From contig NZ_VZPG01000002.1 in assembly GCF_008801715.1 (NCBI RefSeq), forward strand, positions 124,001-188,000: 64,000 bases of DNA, read 5' to 3'. Below the pieces are notes generated by a model, which saw only the letters and a program-made list of their open reading frames with translations, had not been told where the DNA came from and did no database searches. The position numbers and the translations under genes are program-made. Positions 17,330 through 27,727 of the stretch are shown piece after piece. This stretch comes from Pseudochrobactrum saccharolyticum (GTDB lineage: Bacteria > Pseudomonadota > Alphaproteobacteria > Rhizobiales > Rhizobiaceae). Positions within the stretch are counted from its first letter, which is position 1. Every line of letters begins with the position of its first letter.

Positions 17330-20300
17330 TTGAAAGAAAAACCAAGAAAAATCCGCTTTAACAAGCGTGACATACAGCATCTTGATCAGTATCCGTCATC
17401 CGGTGCGGGGCCTGAGAATAAAGCTGTGCTGAAAGACTGCCCTGATTATAAGACCGGCTTACACAACAGAGCGGCCCGCAAGGCCGCGCGCAGAAAGCGC
17501 AAAGGCTTTATCGCGAAATGCTGGCGTGCTTTCATCTCTGTCAGTTTTGCATTGATTGTGCTGGCCGGTATCGGTTTTCTCGTACTGCGTACCGGTATCA
17601 GCAGCGATATGTTGCGCGATGAAGCACAGCAGAGATTGCAGGAAATCTTAGGGCCTGATGCCGGTGTGTCGATCAGCAAAGCGCAGGTTTCGCTGGACGG
17701 TAACAGACATCTGGCAATTGAAGCGCGTGATGTTGCTCTGAACAGCCGCATTCAGGATGTGTCCGTAGAAAAGCTGGGCGTTGTCAGGCTGGGGCTGGCA
17801 CCTTTGCCGCTGCTGGCCGGCTCTGTTCAGGTTGCCCAGATTGAAATCGGCGATGCTTTAATCCGCCTGCAAGAGGGTGAAACCAAGCCGAAACCTTTTA
17901 TCCGTTTGCCGTTTAATGACAGGGGACTGGTCGATTTTGATCAGCTGTCACGTGAAGTCTTTGCGGGTATCGATCAGACACTGGCGCTGCTGGATATGCG
18001 CGGTACAAAAGCAATTGCATTGCATGATGTGACATTTGCTTTTCGGGCGATGGAGAAGGATCAGGAAATCCTGATCCGTAATGCGCAGGTCAGGCAGAAC
18101 GGGCAGAAAGTCACGCTGGATGCCGAATTTGTCTGGCAGGGCAAAAGCACGGCATTGCAGGCGGAAATGATCCGTTCCGATGATCCCGCACATGCCTCTA
18201 ACTTCTCCCTGACACTGGATAATATTCCTGTCAGCCTTGGCTCGCCGGAAGAGGTCATGCCGCAAATGGGCAATGACCGGCCAAATCCGGCTTATTTCCA
18301 TGTGAACAGCACGGCATCACTGGCTTTAACCGGACAGGCCTCTACTAAGGTGCAAAAGGAAACCCTCTCCGGTAAGCTGACGCTTGATGATGCTGTCGTG
18401 GATATGGGGCGTGAGCGCGGCATCAAAGGTAATATGGCATTGTCTTTTGAGCATATCGCCGGCGGTGAAAAACTTGAGATTAAGGCGCTTGATCTCAATC
18501 TTGGCGGCTTATCCACGGTGCTTGAAGGTGCATTCGGGGTAGAGCCGGTTGCTGAAACGGAAAGTGCCGCGCAAAAAATCCGCGAACAGGCAGCGCGTAT
18601 TGCGAGTGGTGAAATGTCAGCTGCAGGGCAGCAGACAGACACTCTGCCTGTTTTGAAGAGTGCACGATCTGCGGTTGCGCAAACGGAAACCGATATTGCG
18701 GAGAAACCGGCTTACCGTTTTGAGCTTGTATCCAGAAAAGCCGTCAGTGCGCCGGAAAATTCTGCCGAAGCGCCTTTGCCATTCGGCGTGAAGGTTGCCG
18801 GTCGTCTGATGCAGAATGCCAGCCGCGTTGACTTCAATGATCTGAATGTCAAAACAGATTCCGGTGAACTTTACGGGCAGGGGCGCATGATCTTTGGTCA
18901 TGGCTCTCCGGCGATGATTTTTATGCTGCGCATACCGGGTATGCCGGTGGCACAGGCCAAGCAGCTCTGGCCGCTCAATGTGGCTGACGGCGCGCGCGAC
19001 TGGGTGCTGAAAAATCTGTTCGGCGGTCATATGACCGAAGGCCGGATTGATATTGCACTGCCTGCCGGTCACTTCAACGGACCGGGACTGCCGCCGGATT
19101 TGACGGAATCCGATATCAAGGCTGATTTCAGGGTTGAAGGCACACGTTTTGACGTGATCGGTGAGATACCGCCGGTGCGTGATGCAACAGGCACGATTGC
19201 GGTGCGCGGTGCGCATACAACCATCAAGCTTGAAAAAGGCACGGCCTTTACACCGGTTAATCGTCAGATCAATGTGGATGGCGGAACATTATTTGTGCCT
19301 TGGGGACGTCAGCGTCCGGTGATTGCGGATCTTGATCTGGATCTCAGCGGAGAGGCACCGGCGATCACAGAGCTTGTTGGTTATAAGCCGATCAATGCCT
19401 TGCGCAAACTGCCGTTCAGCGCTGAAGATCTCAGCGGCAATGTGAATGCGAAAGTAAAAGTTGCGTTTTCGGTTACCAAAGATGCACCGAAAGATAGTCT
19501 GAAATGGCAGGCTGATCTGGCTTTCAGCGATGTGACTTTGAAGAAACCGTTTAACGGTCAGAATGTGACGCAGGCCAAAGGCAATCTGAGCGTCAATGAT
19601 GATGTGGCCAAAATCGATGCGACTGCACGGCTGAATAATATTCCGGCCAGACTGGCGCTGGTTGAGCCTTTGGCGGATACAAATATCAAGCGTCAGCAAA
19701 ATATCCGGCTGGAGCTGGATGATAAAACGCGTGAGACTTATTATCCGGGGCTGAATGATATTTTTAAAGGCCCGCTGACGCTGGATCTGGGCGAGGAACA
19801 GGGCGAGATGCGCAAAATCTCCGCTGATCTCGGAAAAACACAGGTCAATCTGCCATGGCTCGGCTGGAAAAAAGGTACAGGCATTCCTGCGAAGCTGACA
19901 ATGGATATGAAGCTGCCGAAGGAAGGCAAAGGGCCGGTACTGGTTCGTAATTTTGTCTTTGACGGCACCGGTTTTCATGTCAGCGGTGATCTGACGCTTG
20001 AAAATAATGAATTGCAGAGTGCAAATATCCGCAAGCTCAATCTGACGCGTAATGATGATCTCAGCCTTGAAGTGCGCAAATCCGGTAATGGCTTCCGTGC
20101 GGATGTTCGTGGTACGGCTTTTGATGCGCGGGCGCTGATCCAGCAGGCGGTTTCAGGCAATACGGATGAAAAGAAAGCCGGTCAAAGCAAAAACGGGGTG
20201 ATGCCGCGCATTGTCGTCAATGCACAGATTGATGATGTGAAAGGTTTCTATGACGAGAGCCTGCGCAATGTCACCGTGTCTTATGAAACAGCAGGGGCGA

Positions 20301-20971
20301 AAGTCTCCGGCGTGTCGCTGAATGCGGTGACCGGAAACGGCGCACAGGTCAGTGCGACATCCAGCAATCAGAAAGGTGCGAGCTCTGTGGCGCTGAGCTC
20401 GGCTAATGCCGGAGCGGTGCTGCGCTTCTTTGATTTTTACGACAAGATGCGCGGCGGCAGAATTACCGTTAATCTGACCTCGCAGGGCACGGGGCCACTT
20501 TATGGTGCTATTGATGCCCGTGATTTCTCGGTCATTAATGAGCCGCGTCTGGATAAGCTGGTTTCTACCAGTTCCAATGGCGGCAAGAGCCTCAATCAGG
20601 CCGTGCGCGGTAATATTGATGTGACGCGGGTCGACTTTGAACGCGGCTATTCGCAGATTGAAAAGGGCTCCGGTTATCTGACGCTGAAGAACGGCGTTCT
20701 TCGCGGCCCGCTGATCGGTGCGACTTTTCAGGGCATTCTCTACGACCGCAACGGCAATATGGCCGTTACCGGCACATTCATGCCTGCCTATGGTCTGAAC
20801 CGTTTGTTTGGTGAGGTGCCGGTGCTGGGCGCAATTCTCGGCAATGGCCGCGACCGTGGTCTGATCGGGATTACCTATAAGCTGGCAGGCAATGCCAAGC
20901 AGCCGAATATTATCGTCAATCCGATTTCTGCGATTGCGCCGGGGATTTTCCGCTCGATCTTCGAATTCTAA
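17330..20971 (+). CDS. Very large AsmA/YhdP-like envelope protein with DUF3971
   Basis: The 1213-residue protein has a basic cytoplasmic head (about 1-60), one transmembrane helix (about 63-87, SVSFALIVLAGIGFLVL) and a very long beta-rich periplasmic part. The part resembles DUF3971 and the AsmA C-terminal region (LTLKNGVLRGPLIGATFQG, GLIGITYKLAGNAKQPNIIVNP). Related proteins such as YhdP form hydrophobic grooves that carry phospholipids between inner and outer membranes; that role here is by analogy. The start is TTG at 17330; no ATG lies nearby. It ends at a terminator shared with tyrS. Family assignment is good, function inferred. Confidence 0.85.
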   Translation: MKEKPRKIRFNKRDIQHLDQYPSSGAGPENKAVLKDCPDYKTGLHNRAARKAARRKRKGFIAKCWRAFISVSFALIVLAGIGFLVLRTGISSDMLRDEAQQRLQEILGPDAGVSISKAQVSLDGNRHLAIEARDVALNSRIQDVSVEKLGVVRLGLAPLPLLAGSVQVAQIEIGDALIRLQEGETKPKPFIRLPFNDRGLVDFDQLSREVFAGIDQTLALLDMRGTKAIALHDVTFAFRAMEKDQEILIRNAQVRQNGQKVTLDAEFVWQGKSTALQAEMIRSDDPAHASNFSLTLDNIPVSLGSPEEVMPQMGNDRPNPAYFHVNSTASLALTGQASTKVQKETLSGKLTLDDAVVDMGRERGIKGNMALSFEHIAGGEKLEIKALDLNLGGLSTVLEGAFGVEPVAETESAAQKIREQAARIASGEMSAAGQQTDTLPVLKSARSAVAQTETDIAEKPAYRFELVSRKAVSAPENSAEAPLPFGVKVAGRLMQNASRVDFNDLNVKTDSGELYGQGRMIFGHGSPAMIFMLRIPGMPVAQAKQLWPLNVADGARDWVLKNLFGGHMTEGRIDIALPAGHFNGPGLPPDLTESDIKADFRVEGTRFDVIGEIPPVRDATGTIAVRGAHTTIKLEKGTAFTPVNRQINVDGGTLFVPWGRQRPVIADLDLDLSGEAPAITELVGYKPINALRKLPFSAEDLSGNVNAKVKVAFSVTKDAPKDSLKWQADLAFSDVTLKKPFNGQNVTQAKGNLSVNDDVAKIDATARLNNIPARLALVEPLADTNIKRQQNIRLELDDKTRETYYPGLNDIFKGPLTLDLGEEQGEMRKISADLGKTQVNLPWLGWKKGTGIPAKLTMDMKLPKEGKGPVLVRNFVFDGTGFHVSGDLTLENNELQSANIRKLNLTRNDDLSLEVRKSGNGFRADVRGTAFDARALIQQAVSGNTDEKKAGQSKNGVMPRIVVNAQIDDVKGFYDESLRNVTVSYETAGAKVSGVSLNAVTGNGAQVSATSSNQKGASSVALSSANAGAVLRFFDFYDKMRGGRITVNLTSQGTGPLYGAIDARDFSVINEPRLDKLVSTSSNGGKSLNQAVRGNIDVTRVDFERGYSQIEKGSGYLTLKNGVLRGPLIGATFQGILYDRNGNMAVTGTFMPAYGLNRLFGEVPVLGAILGNGRDRGLIGITYKLAGNAKQPNIIVNPISAIAPGIFRSIFEF

Positions 20972-21000
20972 TCTGGTTTTGAAATTTGATAATAAAAAAA

Positions 21001-21018
21001 GCGCGGAGTAATCCGCGC
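21001..21018. terminator. Bidirectional terminator between the AsmA-like gene and tyrS
   Basis: GCGCGGA (21001-21007) pairs with TCCGCGC (21012-21018), with seven A before and six T after. Confidence 0.9.
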
Positions 21019-21046
21019 TTTTTTGATTTCTCGTGATGAGAACAGC

Positions 21047-22300
21047 TTATTCCGGACGTACCAGAATGTGCTTTTTCTTGCCCAGCGACAGTTTGATGAT
21101 ACCGTCTTCGGTTACGTCACCGGCAGTGATACCAGCGCGTTCGTCCTGAATGGCCACATCATTGATACGCACTGCACCGCCCTGAATGTGACGGCGGGCT
21201 TCACCATTGGAAGAGGCAAGGCCAGCTTTAACCAGCAGAGCCTGAATGCCGAGACCGGCAACCAGTTCGTCTTTGGCAATGCTCAGGCTTGGCAGATTGT
21301 CAGAAATTGCACCTTCTTCAAAAGTTTTACGTGCAGTTTCCGCAGCCTGTTCCGCAGCTTCACGGCCGTGGAGCATTGCAGTGATTTCGGTGGCCAGAAT
21401 CTTCTTGGTCTCGTTGATTTCCGAGCCGCCAAGTGCTGCCAGACGCGCAATCTCATCCATAGGCATGGTGGTGTAGAGCTTGAGGAAGCGTTCTACGTCG
21501 GCATCTTCAGTATTACGCCAGTACTGCCAGAAGTCATACGCGCTCAGCATGTCAGCATTGAGCCAGACAGCGCCATTGAGCGACTTACCCATTTTCGCAC
21601 CGGAAGAGGTGGTCAGCAGCGGCGAAGTCAGCGCGTAGAGCTGCGGTGTACCCATGCGGTGACCGAGATCAATACCATTAATGATATTGCCCCATTGGTC
21701 AGAGCCGCCCATCTGCAGGCGCATATCGTAGCGCTTGCTGAGCTCAACAAAGTCATAAGCCTGAAGGATCATGTAGTTGAATTCAAGGAAGGACAGTGAC
21801 TGTTCACGATCAAGGCGGGTTTTAACCGAGTCAAAGGACAGCATGCGGTTGACGGAGAAATGACGGCCGACATCACGCAGGAACTCGAGATAGTTGAGAC
21901 CTGCCAGCCAGTCGGCATTATTGACCATCAGCGCGTCGGTTTTGCCTTCGCCGAAAGTGAGGTAATTGGTGAAAACCTTTTTGATACCGGCAATATTGTC
22001 GGCAATGGTTTCAACCGTCATCAGTTTGCGGGCTTCTTCTTTAAATGACGGATCACCGACCATACCGGTGCCGCCGCCCATCAGCGCAACCGGACGGTGG
22101 CCGGTTTTCTGCATCCAGTGCAGCATCATGATCTGAATGAGGCCGCCCGCATGCAGACTGGATGCTGTCGGGTCGAAGCCAATATACGCAGTCACAGTTT
22201 CCTTGGTGAAGAGTTCATCCAGACCTGATTCATCGGAGACCTGATGAATAAAGCCACGTTCGGAAAGTGTGCGTAGAAAATCGGACTTAAAGCCGGACAT
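21047..22300 (-). CDS. tyrS: Tyrosyl-tRNA synthetase
   Basis: This 417-residue class I synthetase charges tRNA-Tyr. The Rossmann core has [18 protein letters not shown] (the HIGH-equivalent), [13 protein letters not shown], the tyrosine-binding [10 protein letters not shown] and the KMSKS-type loop SSGAKMGKS. The C-terminal S4-like RNA-binding domain is [22 protein letters not shown]. Normal length. A GGAAAAAT purine tract precedes the start. It is divergent from anmK with a 251-bp gap. Confidence 0.98.
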   Translation of the reverse strand: MSGFKSDFLRTLSERGFIHQVSDESGLDELFTKETVTAYIGFDPTASSLHAGGLIQIMMLHWMQKTGHRPVALMGGGTGMVGDPSFKEEARKLMTVETIADNIAGIKKVFTNYLTFGEGKTDALMVNNADWLAGLNYLEFLRDVGRHFSVNRMLSFDSVKTRLDREQSLSFLEFNYMILQAYDFVELSKRYDMRLQMGGSDQWGNIINGIDLGHRMGTPQLYALTSPLLTTSSGAKMGKSLNGAVWLNADMLSAYDFWQYWRNTEDADVERFLKLYTTMPMDEIARLAALGGSEINETKKILATEITAMLHGREAAEQAAETARKTFEEGAISDNLPSLSIAKDELVAGLGIQALLVKAGLASSNGEARRHIQGGAVRINDVAIQDERAGITAGDVTEDGIIKLSLGKKKHILVRPE

Positions 22301-22551
22301 TGATTTTTCCTGTCTGACAAAGGATTGTGATATGGGAAGACCCCAGAGAGCAGGCCGTGAATATTATTCCGGTGACTGACACAATCCAGCGTTTAACATT
22401 ATTGCAGGGCAAATCACAATAAAGGTGTGACATCGTAAAAGGCGATTTTATCGCAAATTGCTGTCGTTTTGTGCCGTTTGTGTGGTTTATGTAACCTGCT
22501 TGTACCTGCCAACTGTGCAAAACCGGAAATATTGAAAACGGAAAGACAAAG

Positions 22552-23673
22552 ATGACTGCACTCTATCGCGCACTCGGATTGATGAGCGGCACCTCCATGG
22601 ACGGTATTGATCTGGCGCTGATCAAAACAGACGGTGAGCAGGTGGTTGAGCGCATTGCTGCGGGTAGCATGAATTATTCCGATGCGTTTCGTGCCCGTCT
22701 GAAACAAGGACTTGTCGATGCCCGAAGCATCACGCAGCGTGATGAGCGTATTGGTATTCTTGAAAAACTTGAGCATGATCTGACATTGTTGCATGCGGTG
22801 GCGGTACAGGACTTTCTGTTTGCGCAAGGTCTAAGCGCAGATGATGTTGATGTCATCGGTTTTCACGGGCAGACGGTGCTGCATCGCCCTGATGATGCGC
22901 TGACCGTGCAGATCGGTGACGGTGCACTACTGGCACAGGAAACCGGCATTGATGTGGTTTATGATATGCGCGCTGAGGATATGCGCCATTGCGGGCAGGG
23001 CGCGCCGCTGATCCCTGCTTACCATGCGGCTTTGGCACATAATCTGGAACAGCAGCCGGATATGCCTGTTGTCTTCGTCAATATTGGCGGAATTTCCAAT
23101 CTGACCTATGTCGATGAAACAGGGCGGCTGGCAGCTTTTGACAGTGGCCCCGGCAATATGCTGATCGACCAGTGGATGGAACTCCACGGGCAGGGCAGTT
23201 TTGATGCCGGTGGTGCACTGGCGCTGAGCGGTAAGACAGATGCGGCACTGGCCGCACATTATCTGGGAAATGCCTTCTTTACCGGTAATCAGCGCCGCTC
23301 GCTGGATCGTGGTGATTTTGCTGTGCCTTCAATCGGTGTTGTATCGGTTGAGGATGGCGCACGCACGCTGGCCTATGTGGCAGCGGCTTCGATCCTGCAA
23401 TCAGCGTCCCATCTGCCGCAGAAGCCTCGCAGTTATGTTGTGAGTGGTGGCGGGCGCAAGAATGCAGCGATAATGTCTGAACTCTCTGCCTTGGCGAAAG
23501 CTGAAGGTGTCGTGGTGATTGATGCGGATTCAGCCGGGCTGGATGGTGATTCCATGGAAGCCGAGGCTTGGGGCTATCTGGCTGTGCGTAGTTTGAAAGG
23601 CTTGCCGCTGACTTATCCGTCTACAACCGGCTGCGATACGCCGGTGAGTGGTGGCGTGCTGGTAAAGGCATAA
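22552..23673 (+). CDS. anmK: Anhydro-N-acetylmuramic acid kinase
   Basis: AnmK phosphorylates 1,6-anhydro-MurNAc, released by lytic transglycosylases, to MurNAc-6-phosphate in peptidoglycan recycling. The 373-residue protein shows the sugar-kinase/Hsp70-like ATPase fold: [15 protein letters not shown] at the N-terminus, [37 protein letters not shown] and VSGGGRKN. Normal length. It is divergent from tyrS and followed by a clear terminator. It fits with the cell-wall genes nearby (amidase, PBP1A), although not in their operon. Confidence 0.97.
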   Translation: MTALYRALGLMSGTSMDGIDLALIKTDGEQVVERIAAGSMNYSDAFRARLKQGLVDARSITQRDERIGILEKLEHDLTLLHAVAVQDFLFAQGLSADDVDVIGFHGQTVLHRPDDALTVQIGDGALLAQETGIDVVYDMRAEDMRHCGQGAPLIPAYHAALAHNLEQQPDMPVVFVNIGGISNLTYVDETGRLAAFDSGPGNMLIDQWMELHGQGSFDAGGALALSGKTDAALAAHYLGNAFFTGNQRRSLDRGDFAVPSIGVVSVEDGARTLAYVAAASILQSASHLPQKPRSYVVSGGGRKNAAIMSELSALAKAEGVVVIDADSAGLDGDSMEAEAWGYLAVRSLKGLPLTYPSTTGCDTPVSGGVLVKA

Positions 23674-23680
23674 CAAAAAA

Positions 23681-23699
23681 GACCGGCGATTAGCCGGTC
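23681..23699. terminator. Terminator between anmK and the hydrolase gene
   Basis: GACCGGC (23681-23687) pairs with GCCGGTC (23693-23699), preceded by six A and followed by TTTTGCTTTT; convergent genes on both sides. Confidence 0.88.
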
Positions 23700-23714
23700 T
23701 TTTGCTTTTGTCGA

Positions 23715-24389
23715 TTAGCGCAGGCGCTTCTGGCGAACTTCTGTCAGCTCGCCCATCAGGCGGCGATCTAGATATTCTGAACATTCCGCAATCAGCTCAT
23801 CACCCATGCCGGAGAAGAAGTGATTGGCACCGGCCATGGTGTTCTGCGTGATGGTGATACCCTTCTGGGTTTTCAGCTTATCAACCAGAACTTGCACATC
23901 CTTCGGCGGTGCAACCTTATCCTGATCACCATGAATGATCAGACCCGATGAAGGGCACGGTGCGAGGAACGAGAAATCATAAGTGTTCGGCTGCGGTGCA
24001 ATCGACATGAAGCCTTCGATTTCAGGACGACGCATCAGCAACTGCATACCAATCCACGCACCGAAAGAATAACCGGCAACCCAGCAAGTTTTGGAATCAG
24101 GATGCAGCGACTGCACCCAGTCCAGTGCGCTTGCCGCATCGGACAATTCACCCGCGCCGTGATCAAATTCACCCTGACTGCGTCCGATTCCGCGGAAGTT
24201 AAACCGCAGAGTCGTGAAATTGCGGCTCTGGAACATGTAAAACAGATCATAAACGATCTTGTTGTTCATGGTGCCGCCGAATTGCGGATGCGGGTGCAGG
24301 ATGATGGCGATTGGTGCATTCTTCTCGCTTGAAGGCTGATAACGCCCTTCAAGGCGACCCGCAGGACCATTAAAGATGACTTCTGGCAT
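23715..24389 (-). CDS. Alpha/beta hydrolase, small serine-hydrolase type
   Basis: The protein has about 224 residues. It shows the oxyanion-region ILHPHPQFGGTMNNK, the nucleophile elbow GYSFGAWIG, an acid in IHGDQDKVAPP and a C-terminal His in GANHFFSG, a complete Ser-Asp-His triad. Related proteins are annotated as hydrolases or dienelactone-hydrolase-like proteins without known substrate. The ATG at 24389, with GGAG upstream, is preferred to the longer frame start at 24443. It diverges from the suf cluster across a 288-bp gap. A catalytic hydrolase is near certain; the substrate is unknown. Confidence 0.88.
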   Translation of the reverse strand: MPEVIFNGPAGRLEGRYQPSSEKNAPIAIILHPHPQFGGTMNNKIVYDLFYMFQSRNFTTLRFNFRGIGRSQGEFDHGAGELSDAASALDWVQSLHPDSKTCWVAGYSFGAWIGMQLLMRRPEIEGFMSIAPQPNTYDFSFLAPCPSSGLIIHGDQDKVAPPKDVQVLVDKLKTQKGITITQNTMAGANHFFSGMGDELIAECSEYLDRRLMGELTEVRQKRLR

Positions 24390-24517
24390 ATGTACTCCGC
24401 TATAACCGCCGGGTTGCGTGACCAAATGGCCGGTTCGCAACACAAGTGTCGTATTTGTTATTTATAAGCCTGATTGTTACCAATCATGACTTTACGGCTT
24501 AAATTCTGAGCAAATCC

Positions 24518-24546
24518 TTGACTGTTTCGCTCATAAATCTTACAAC
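24518..24546 (+). promoter_or_regulatory. Promoter of the suf cluster
   Basis: TTGACT at 24518-24523 and TACAAC at 24541-24546 are separated by exactly 17 bp. The -35 matches five of six consensus bases and the -10 four. Transcription should start near 24553, about 125 bp ahead of the iscS-like gene. Confidence 0.6.
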
Positions 24547-24550
24547 CGAC

Positions 24551-24567
24551 TTTAGAATCTTTCAAAA
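24551..24567 (+). promoter_or_regulatory. Irr-like (ICE) palindrome at the suf promoter
   Basis: TTTAGAA-TCT-TTCAAAA is a near-perfect inverted repeat, one mismatch away from TTTAGAA-N3-TTCTAAA. It resembles the iron-control element bound by Irr in Rhizobiales. It overlaps the predicted transcription start, a repressing position. Control of suf by Irr and RirA is known in Agrobacterium; Irr binding here is inferred. Confidence 0.55.
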
Positions 24568-24677
24568 CTGGAGGGTGTAAAAAAAACACTCATGCAGCTT
24601 AATAGTCTGCTCTGGTTTGAAATTTCAAGATAATTGCGCGTTTAACGCAAATATGGTGCTTCGCGAAAGAGTCTGCA

Positions 24678-25892
24678 ATGCCAAAGCCGCGTATCTATTT
24701 TGATTATAATGCCAGTGCGCCGCTGAGTGAAGCCGCGCGCGAGGCTGTGGTCGCGGCATTGAATGTAACAGGCAATCCGTCTTCTGTGCATCAGGAAGGC
24801 CGTGCAGCGCGTGCGCTGGTTGAATCAGCACGACGTGACGTGGCCGCCCTTTGCGGTGCGAAGCCGGATCATGTGTTTTTCACCTCCGGTGCAACCGAAG
24901 CAGCAAACACATTGCTGACTCCGCTTTATAAGATGGGGCGCTCGGAACTGCGCCTGTCGCATCTTTATGTTTCGGCGACTGAGCATCCGTGTATGTTGTC
25001 CGGCGGGCGTTTTGCTGCGGAGAATATGACTGTGCTGCCGGTCGATCATCAGGGCATTGTTGATCTTGATGTGCTGGAACAGGCGTTAAAAGCCCATGAT
25101 AAAGCCAAAGGCCTGCCGCTGGTTGCAGTCCAGTGGGCGAATAATGAGACCGGCGTCATACAGCCGGTGGAAAAAATCGGTGCGCTGGTAAAAGCTGCGG
25201 GCGGTTTCTTCATTGTCGATGCCGTGCAGGCTGCAGGGCGCATCGCGCTTGATATTGCTGCTGCTTCTGCCGATTATCTCATTCTCTCTTCTCACAAAAT
25301 CGGCGGCCCAAAGGGCGTTGGTGCTGTGGTAGCTATCTCTGATCTGGTTATGCCGTCTGCGCTGGTGCGCGGTGGCGGACAGGAGAAGGGACACCGTGCC
25401 GGTACTGAAGCACTGCCATTGATCGCAGGATTTGGTGCCGCAGCGCGCGAGGCTCTGGCGGCACAGCAAGAAGGCAGCAATCTGCCGCGCTGGTCGGATA
25501 CAATTCGCACAACAATTGAGAATGGTGTGCGCAGGTTGGCAGATGATGTGCTGGTGCATGGAGATGCCGTGCCGCGCCTGCCGAATACAAGTTTTATTTC
25601 TTTGCCCGGTATGAAGGCCGAGACCATGCAGATCGCCTTTGATCTGGGCGGTATTGCACTTTCTGCCGGTTCGGCCTGTTCTTCCGGCAAGGTTGGCGCA
25701 AGCCATGTGCTTGCGGCGATGGGCTATGAGGATGAATGCGGTGCATTGCGCGTATCGACAGAAAAGTCGGCGACAATGCAGGACGCAGAAGCATTTCTGA
25801 CGATTTTCGAAAGACTGGTAGCCAGACGGGATCAGACACGCAGTCAGGTTCAGGCGCAGTTTTCGGGCGAATCGGAAAATAATGCCGCCTGA
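24678..25892 (+). CDS. Cysteine desulfurase, IscS/NifS-like (group I)
   Basis: This PLP enzyme takes sulfur from cysteine as a persulfide for Fe-S clusters. It has 404 residues: IYFDYNASAPLSEAAR at the N-terminus, TSGATEAANT, QWANNETGVIQP, the PLP lysine Lys207 in SSHKIGGPKGVGA, and the catalytic Cys334 in SAGSACSSGKV. The longer loop around this Cys marks group I, unlike SufS further down. It is the first gene of the suf cluster. Having both an IscS-like and a SufS enzyme in one suf locus is usual in Rhizobiales. The start follows GAAAGAG. Confidence 0.93.
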   Translation: MPKPRIYFDYNASAPLSEAAREAVVAALNVTGNPSSVHQEGRAARALVESARRDVAALCGAKPDHVFFTSGATEAANTLLTPLYKMGRSELRLSHLYVSATEHPCMLSGGRFAAENMTVLPVDHQGIVDLDVLEQALKAHDKAKGLPLVAVQWANNETGVIQPVEKIGALVKAAGGFFIVDAVQAAGRIALDIAAASADYLILSSHKIGGPKGVGAVVAISDLVMPSALVRGGGQEKGHRAGTEALPLIAGFGAAAREALAAQQEGSNLPRWSDTIRTTIENGVRRLADDVLVHGDAVPRLPNTSFISLPGMKAETMQIAFDLGGIALSAGSACSSGKVGASHVLAAMGYEDECGALRVSTEKSATMQDAEAFLTIFERLVARRDQTRSQVQAQFSGESENNAA

Positions 25893-26113
25893 GAGGGCAG
25901 GTATTTCTGAATGGCCATTGTGGTTTTGCGCACAGTAATGTGATGCGAAACCGGCCGGAGTTCAAAGTCTGAGGCGGTGCTCTTTAAAACATCGCCAGCT
26001 GACAGGCTTTTACAGCGCATCAATGCGCACTATATGTTTATGACAGCAAAATCTTTGCTGCCATAGCGTTTTTAACTGTCGGGCCTTGACCCTGACAAGG
26101 ATGGAGAACGGCG

Positions 26114-27637
26114 ATGCCTGCAGTGCAGGAAACGATCGATCAGGTCGCCACGCTTGACGTGGACCAGTACAAATATGGTTTTGAAACAACCATCGAAATG
26201 GATAAGGCTCCTAAGGGGCTGAACGAAGATATTATCCGTTTCATTTCTGCTAAAAAAGAAGAGCCGGAATGGATGCTGGAATGGCGTCTGGATGCTTACC
26301 GCCGCTGGCTCACTATGGAAGAGCCGAAATGGGCGCGTGTTGATTATCCGGAAATTGATTTTCAGGATATCCGCTATTATGCGGCACCTAAAAATCAGAC
26401 CGGCCCTAAGTCTCTGGATGAAGTTGATCCGGAACTGCTGCGTACCTATGAAAAGCTCGGAATTCCGCTGCGTGAGCAGGAAATTCTGGCCGGTGTACGC
26501 AAACAGGGTGAACCGAGCGAGATTGACGGTAATCCGGCAGACAATGTTTACGCATCAGGCCGCGTGGCTGTTGATGCGGTGTTTGACAGTGTTTCCGTTG
26601 TCACCACTTTTAAGGCTGAGCTTGCCAAAGCCGGTGTGATTTTTTGCTCGATTTCGGAAGCAATCCGCGAATATCCGGATCTGGTGAAGAAATATCTGGC
26701 TTCTGTTGTGCCGGTTTCGGACAATTATTACGCCACACTCAACTCCGCTGTCTTTACGGACGGATCATTCGTCTATGTACCAAAAGGCGTTCGCTGCCCG
26801 ATGGAACTGTCGACCTATTTCCGTATCAATGAAAAAGACACCGGCCAGTTCGAGCGTACGCTGATTATTGCCGAAGAGGGCGCTTACGTGTCCTATCTGG
26901 AAGGCTGTACAGCACCGCAGCGTGATGAAAACCAGCTCCATGCAGCTGTTGTTGAGCTGATCGCACTTGATGATGCCGAAATCAAATATTCCACAGTCCA
27001 GAACTGGTATCCGGGCGACAAGGAAGGCAAAGGCGGTATCTATAACTTCGTGACCAAGCGCGGCGATTGCCGTGGCGACCGTTCGAAGATTTCATGGACA
27101 CAGGTCGAAACCGGCTCTGCGGTCACATGGAAATACCCGTCCTGCATTCTGCGTGGTGATGATTCACGCGGTGAGTTCTACTCGATTGCAGTATCCAACG
27201 GTTATCAGCAGATCGACAGCGGTACCAAGATGATCCATCTCGGTAAGAACACATCGAGCCGCATCATCTCGAAAGGTATTTCGGCGGGTAATTCCAACAA
27301 TACCTATCGCGGTCAGGTTTCTGCCCATCGTAAAGCGACCAATGCCCGTAACTTCACTCAGTGTGACAGCTTGCTGATCGGCAATGATTGCGGTGCGCAT
27401 ACTGTGCCTTACATCGAAGCGAAAAACTCGACTGCGCAGTTCGAGCATGAAGCAACAACCTCGAAAATTTCTGAAGACCAGCTGTTCTATGTGATGCAGC
27501 GCGGTATTCCGGAAGAAGAGGCGATTGCTCTGATCGTGAACGGCTTCGTTAAGGAAGTTATTCAGGAACTGCCGATGGAGTTTGCCGTGGAAGCTCAGAA
27601 GCTTATCGGTATCTCGCTCGAAGGTTCGGTTGGTTAA
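26114..27637 (+). CDS. sufB: Fe-S cluster assembly scaffold SufB
   Basis: SufB (507 residues) is the scaffold subunit of the SufBCD complex, on which Fe-S clusters form. It has the N-terminal helical region found in SufB but not SufD, and the beta-helix core ([45 protein letters not shown]). The C-terminal SufBD region is [21 protein letters not shown]. The start at 26114 follows GGAG by 7 bp. The 221-bp gap from the iscS-like gene contains a hairpin GACAGCAAAATCTTTGCTGCC, so a secondary promoter is possible. Normal length. Confidence 0.97.
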   Translation: MPAVQETIDQVATLDVDQYKYGFETTIEMDKAPKGLNEDIIRFISAKKEEPEWMLEWRLDAYRRWLTMEEPKWARVDYPEIDFQDIRYYAAPKNQTGPKSLDEVDPELLRTYEKLGIPLREQEILAGVRKQGEPSEIDGNPADNVYASGRVAVDAVFDSVSVVTTFKAELAKAGVIFCSISEAIREYPDLVKKYLASVVPVSDNYYATLNSAVFTDGSFVYVPKGVRCPMELSTYFRINEKDTGQFERTLIIAEEGAYVSYLEGCTAPQRDENQLHAAVVELIALDDAEIKYSTVQNWYPGDKEGKGGIYNFVTKRGDCRGDRSKISWTQVETGSAVTWKYPSCILRGDDSRGEFYSIAVSNGYQQIDSGTKMIHLGKNTSSRIISKGISAGNSNNTYRGQVSAHRKATNARNFTQCDSLLIGNDCGAHTVPYIEAKNSTAQFEHEATTSKISEDQLFYVMQRGIPEEEAIALIVNGFVKEVIQELPMEFAVEAQKLIGISLEGSVG

Positions 27638-27645
27638 ACAGGGAA

Positions 27646-27665
27646 GGCGGAGTGCGAATTCCGCC
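27646..27665 (+). promoter_or_regulatory. Hairpin in the sufB-sufC gap
   Basis: GGCGGA (27646-27651) pairs with TCCGCC (27660-27665), followed by CCTTT. The stem is short and the T-stretch weak, so partial attenuation or mRNA stabilisation is more likely than termination. Confidence 0.35.
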
Positions 27666-27727
27666 CCTTTAATCAGCTCATTGATATTTTTCGGATCCTG
27701 AGAGATCCGGTATAAAAGGTTACACTC

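Noticed and set aside
19289-19978. 229-codon frame antisense to the AsmA-like gene
   Set aside because: Shadow of a long gene; no start signal and a His/Gln/Ile-rich composition typical of antisense frames.
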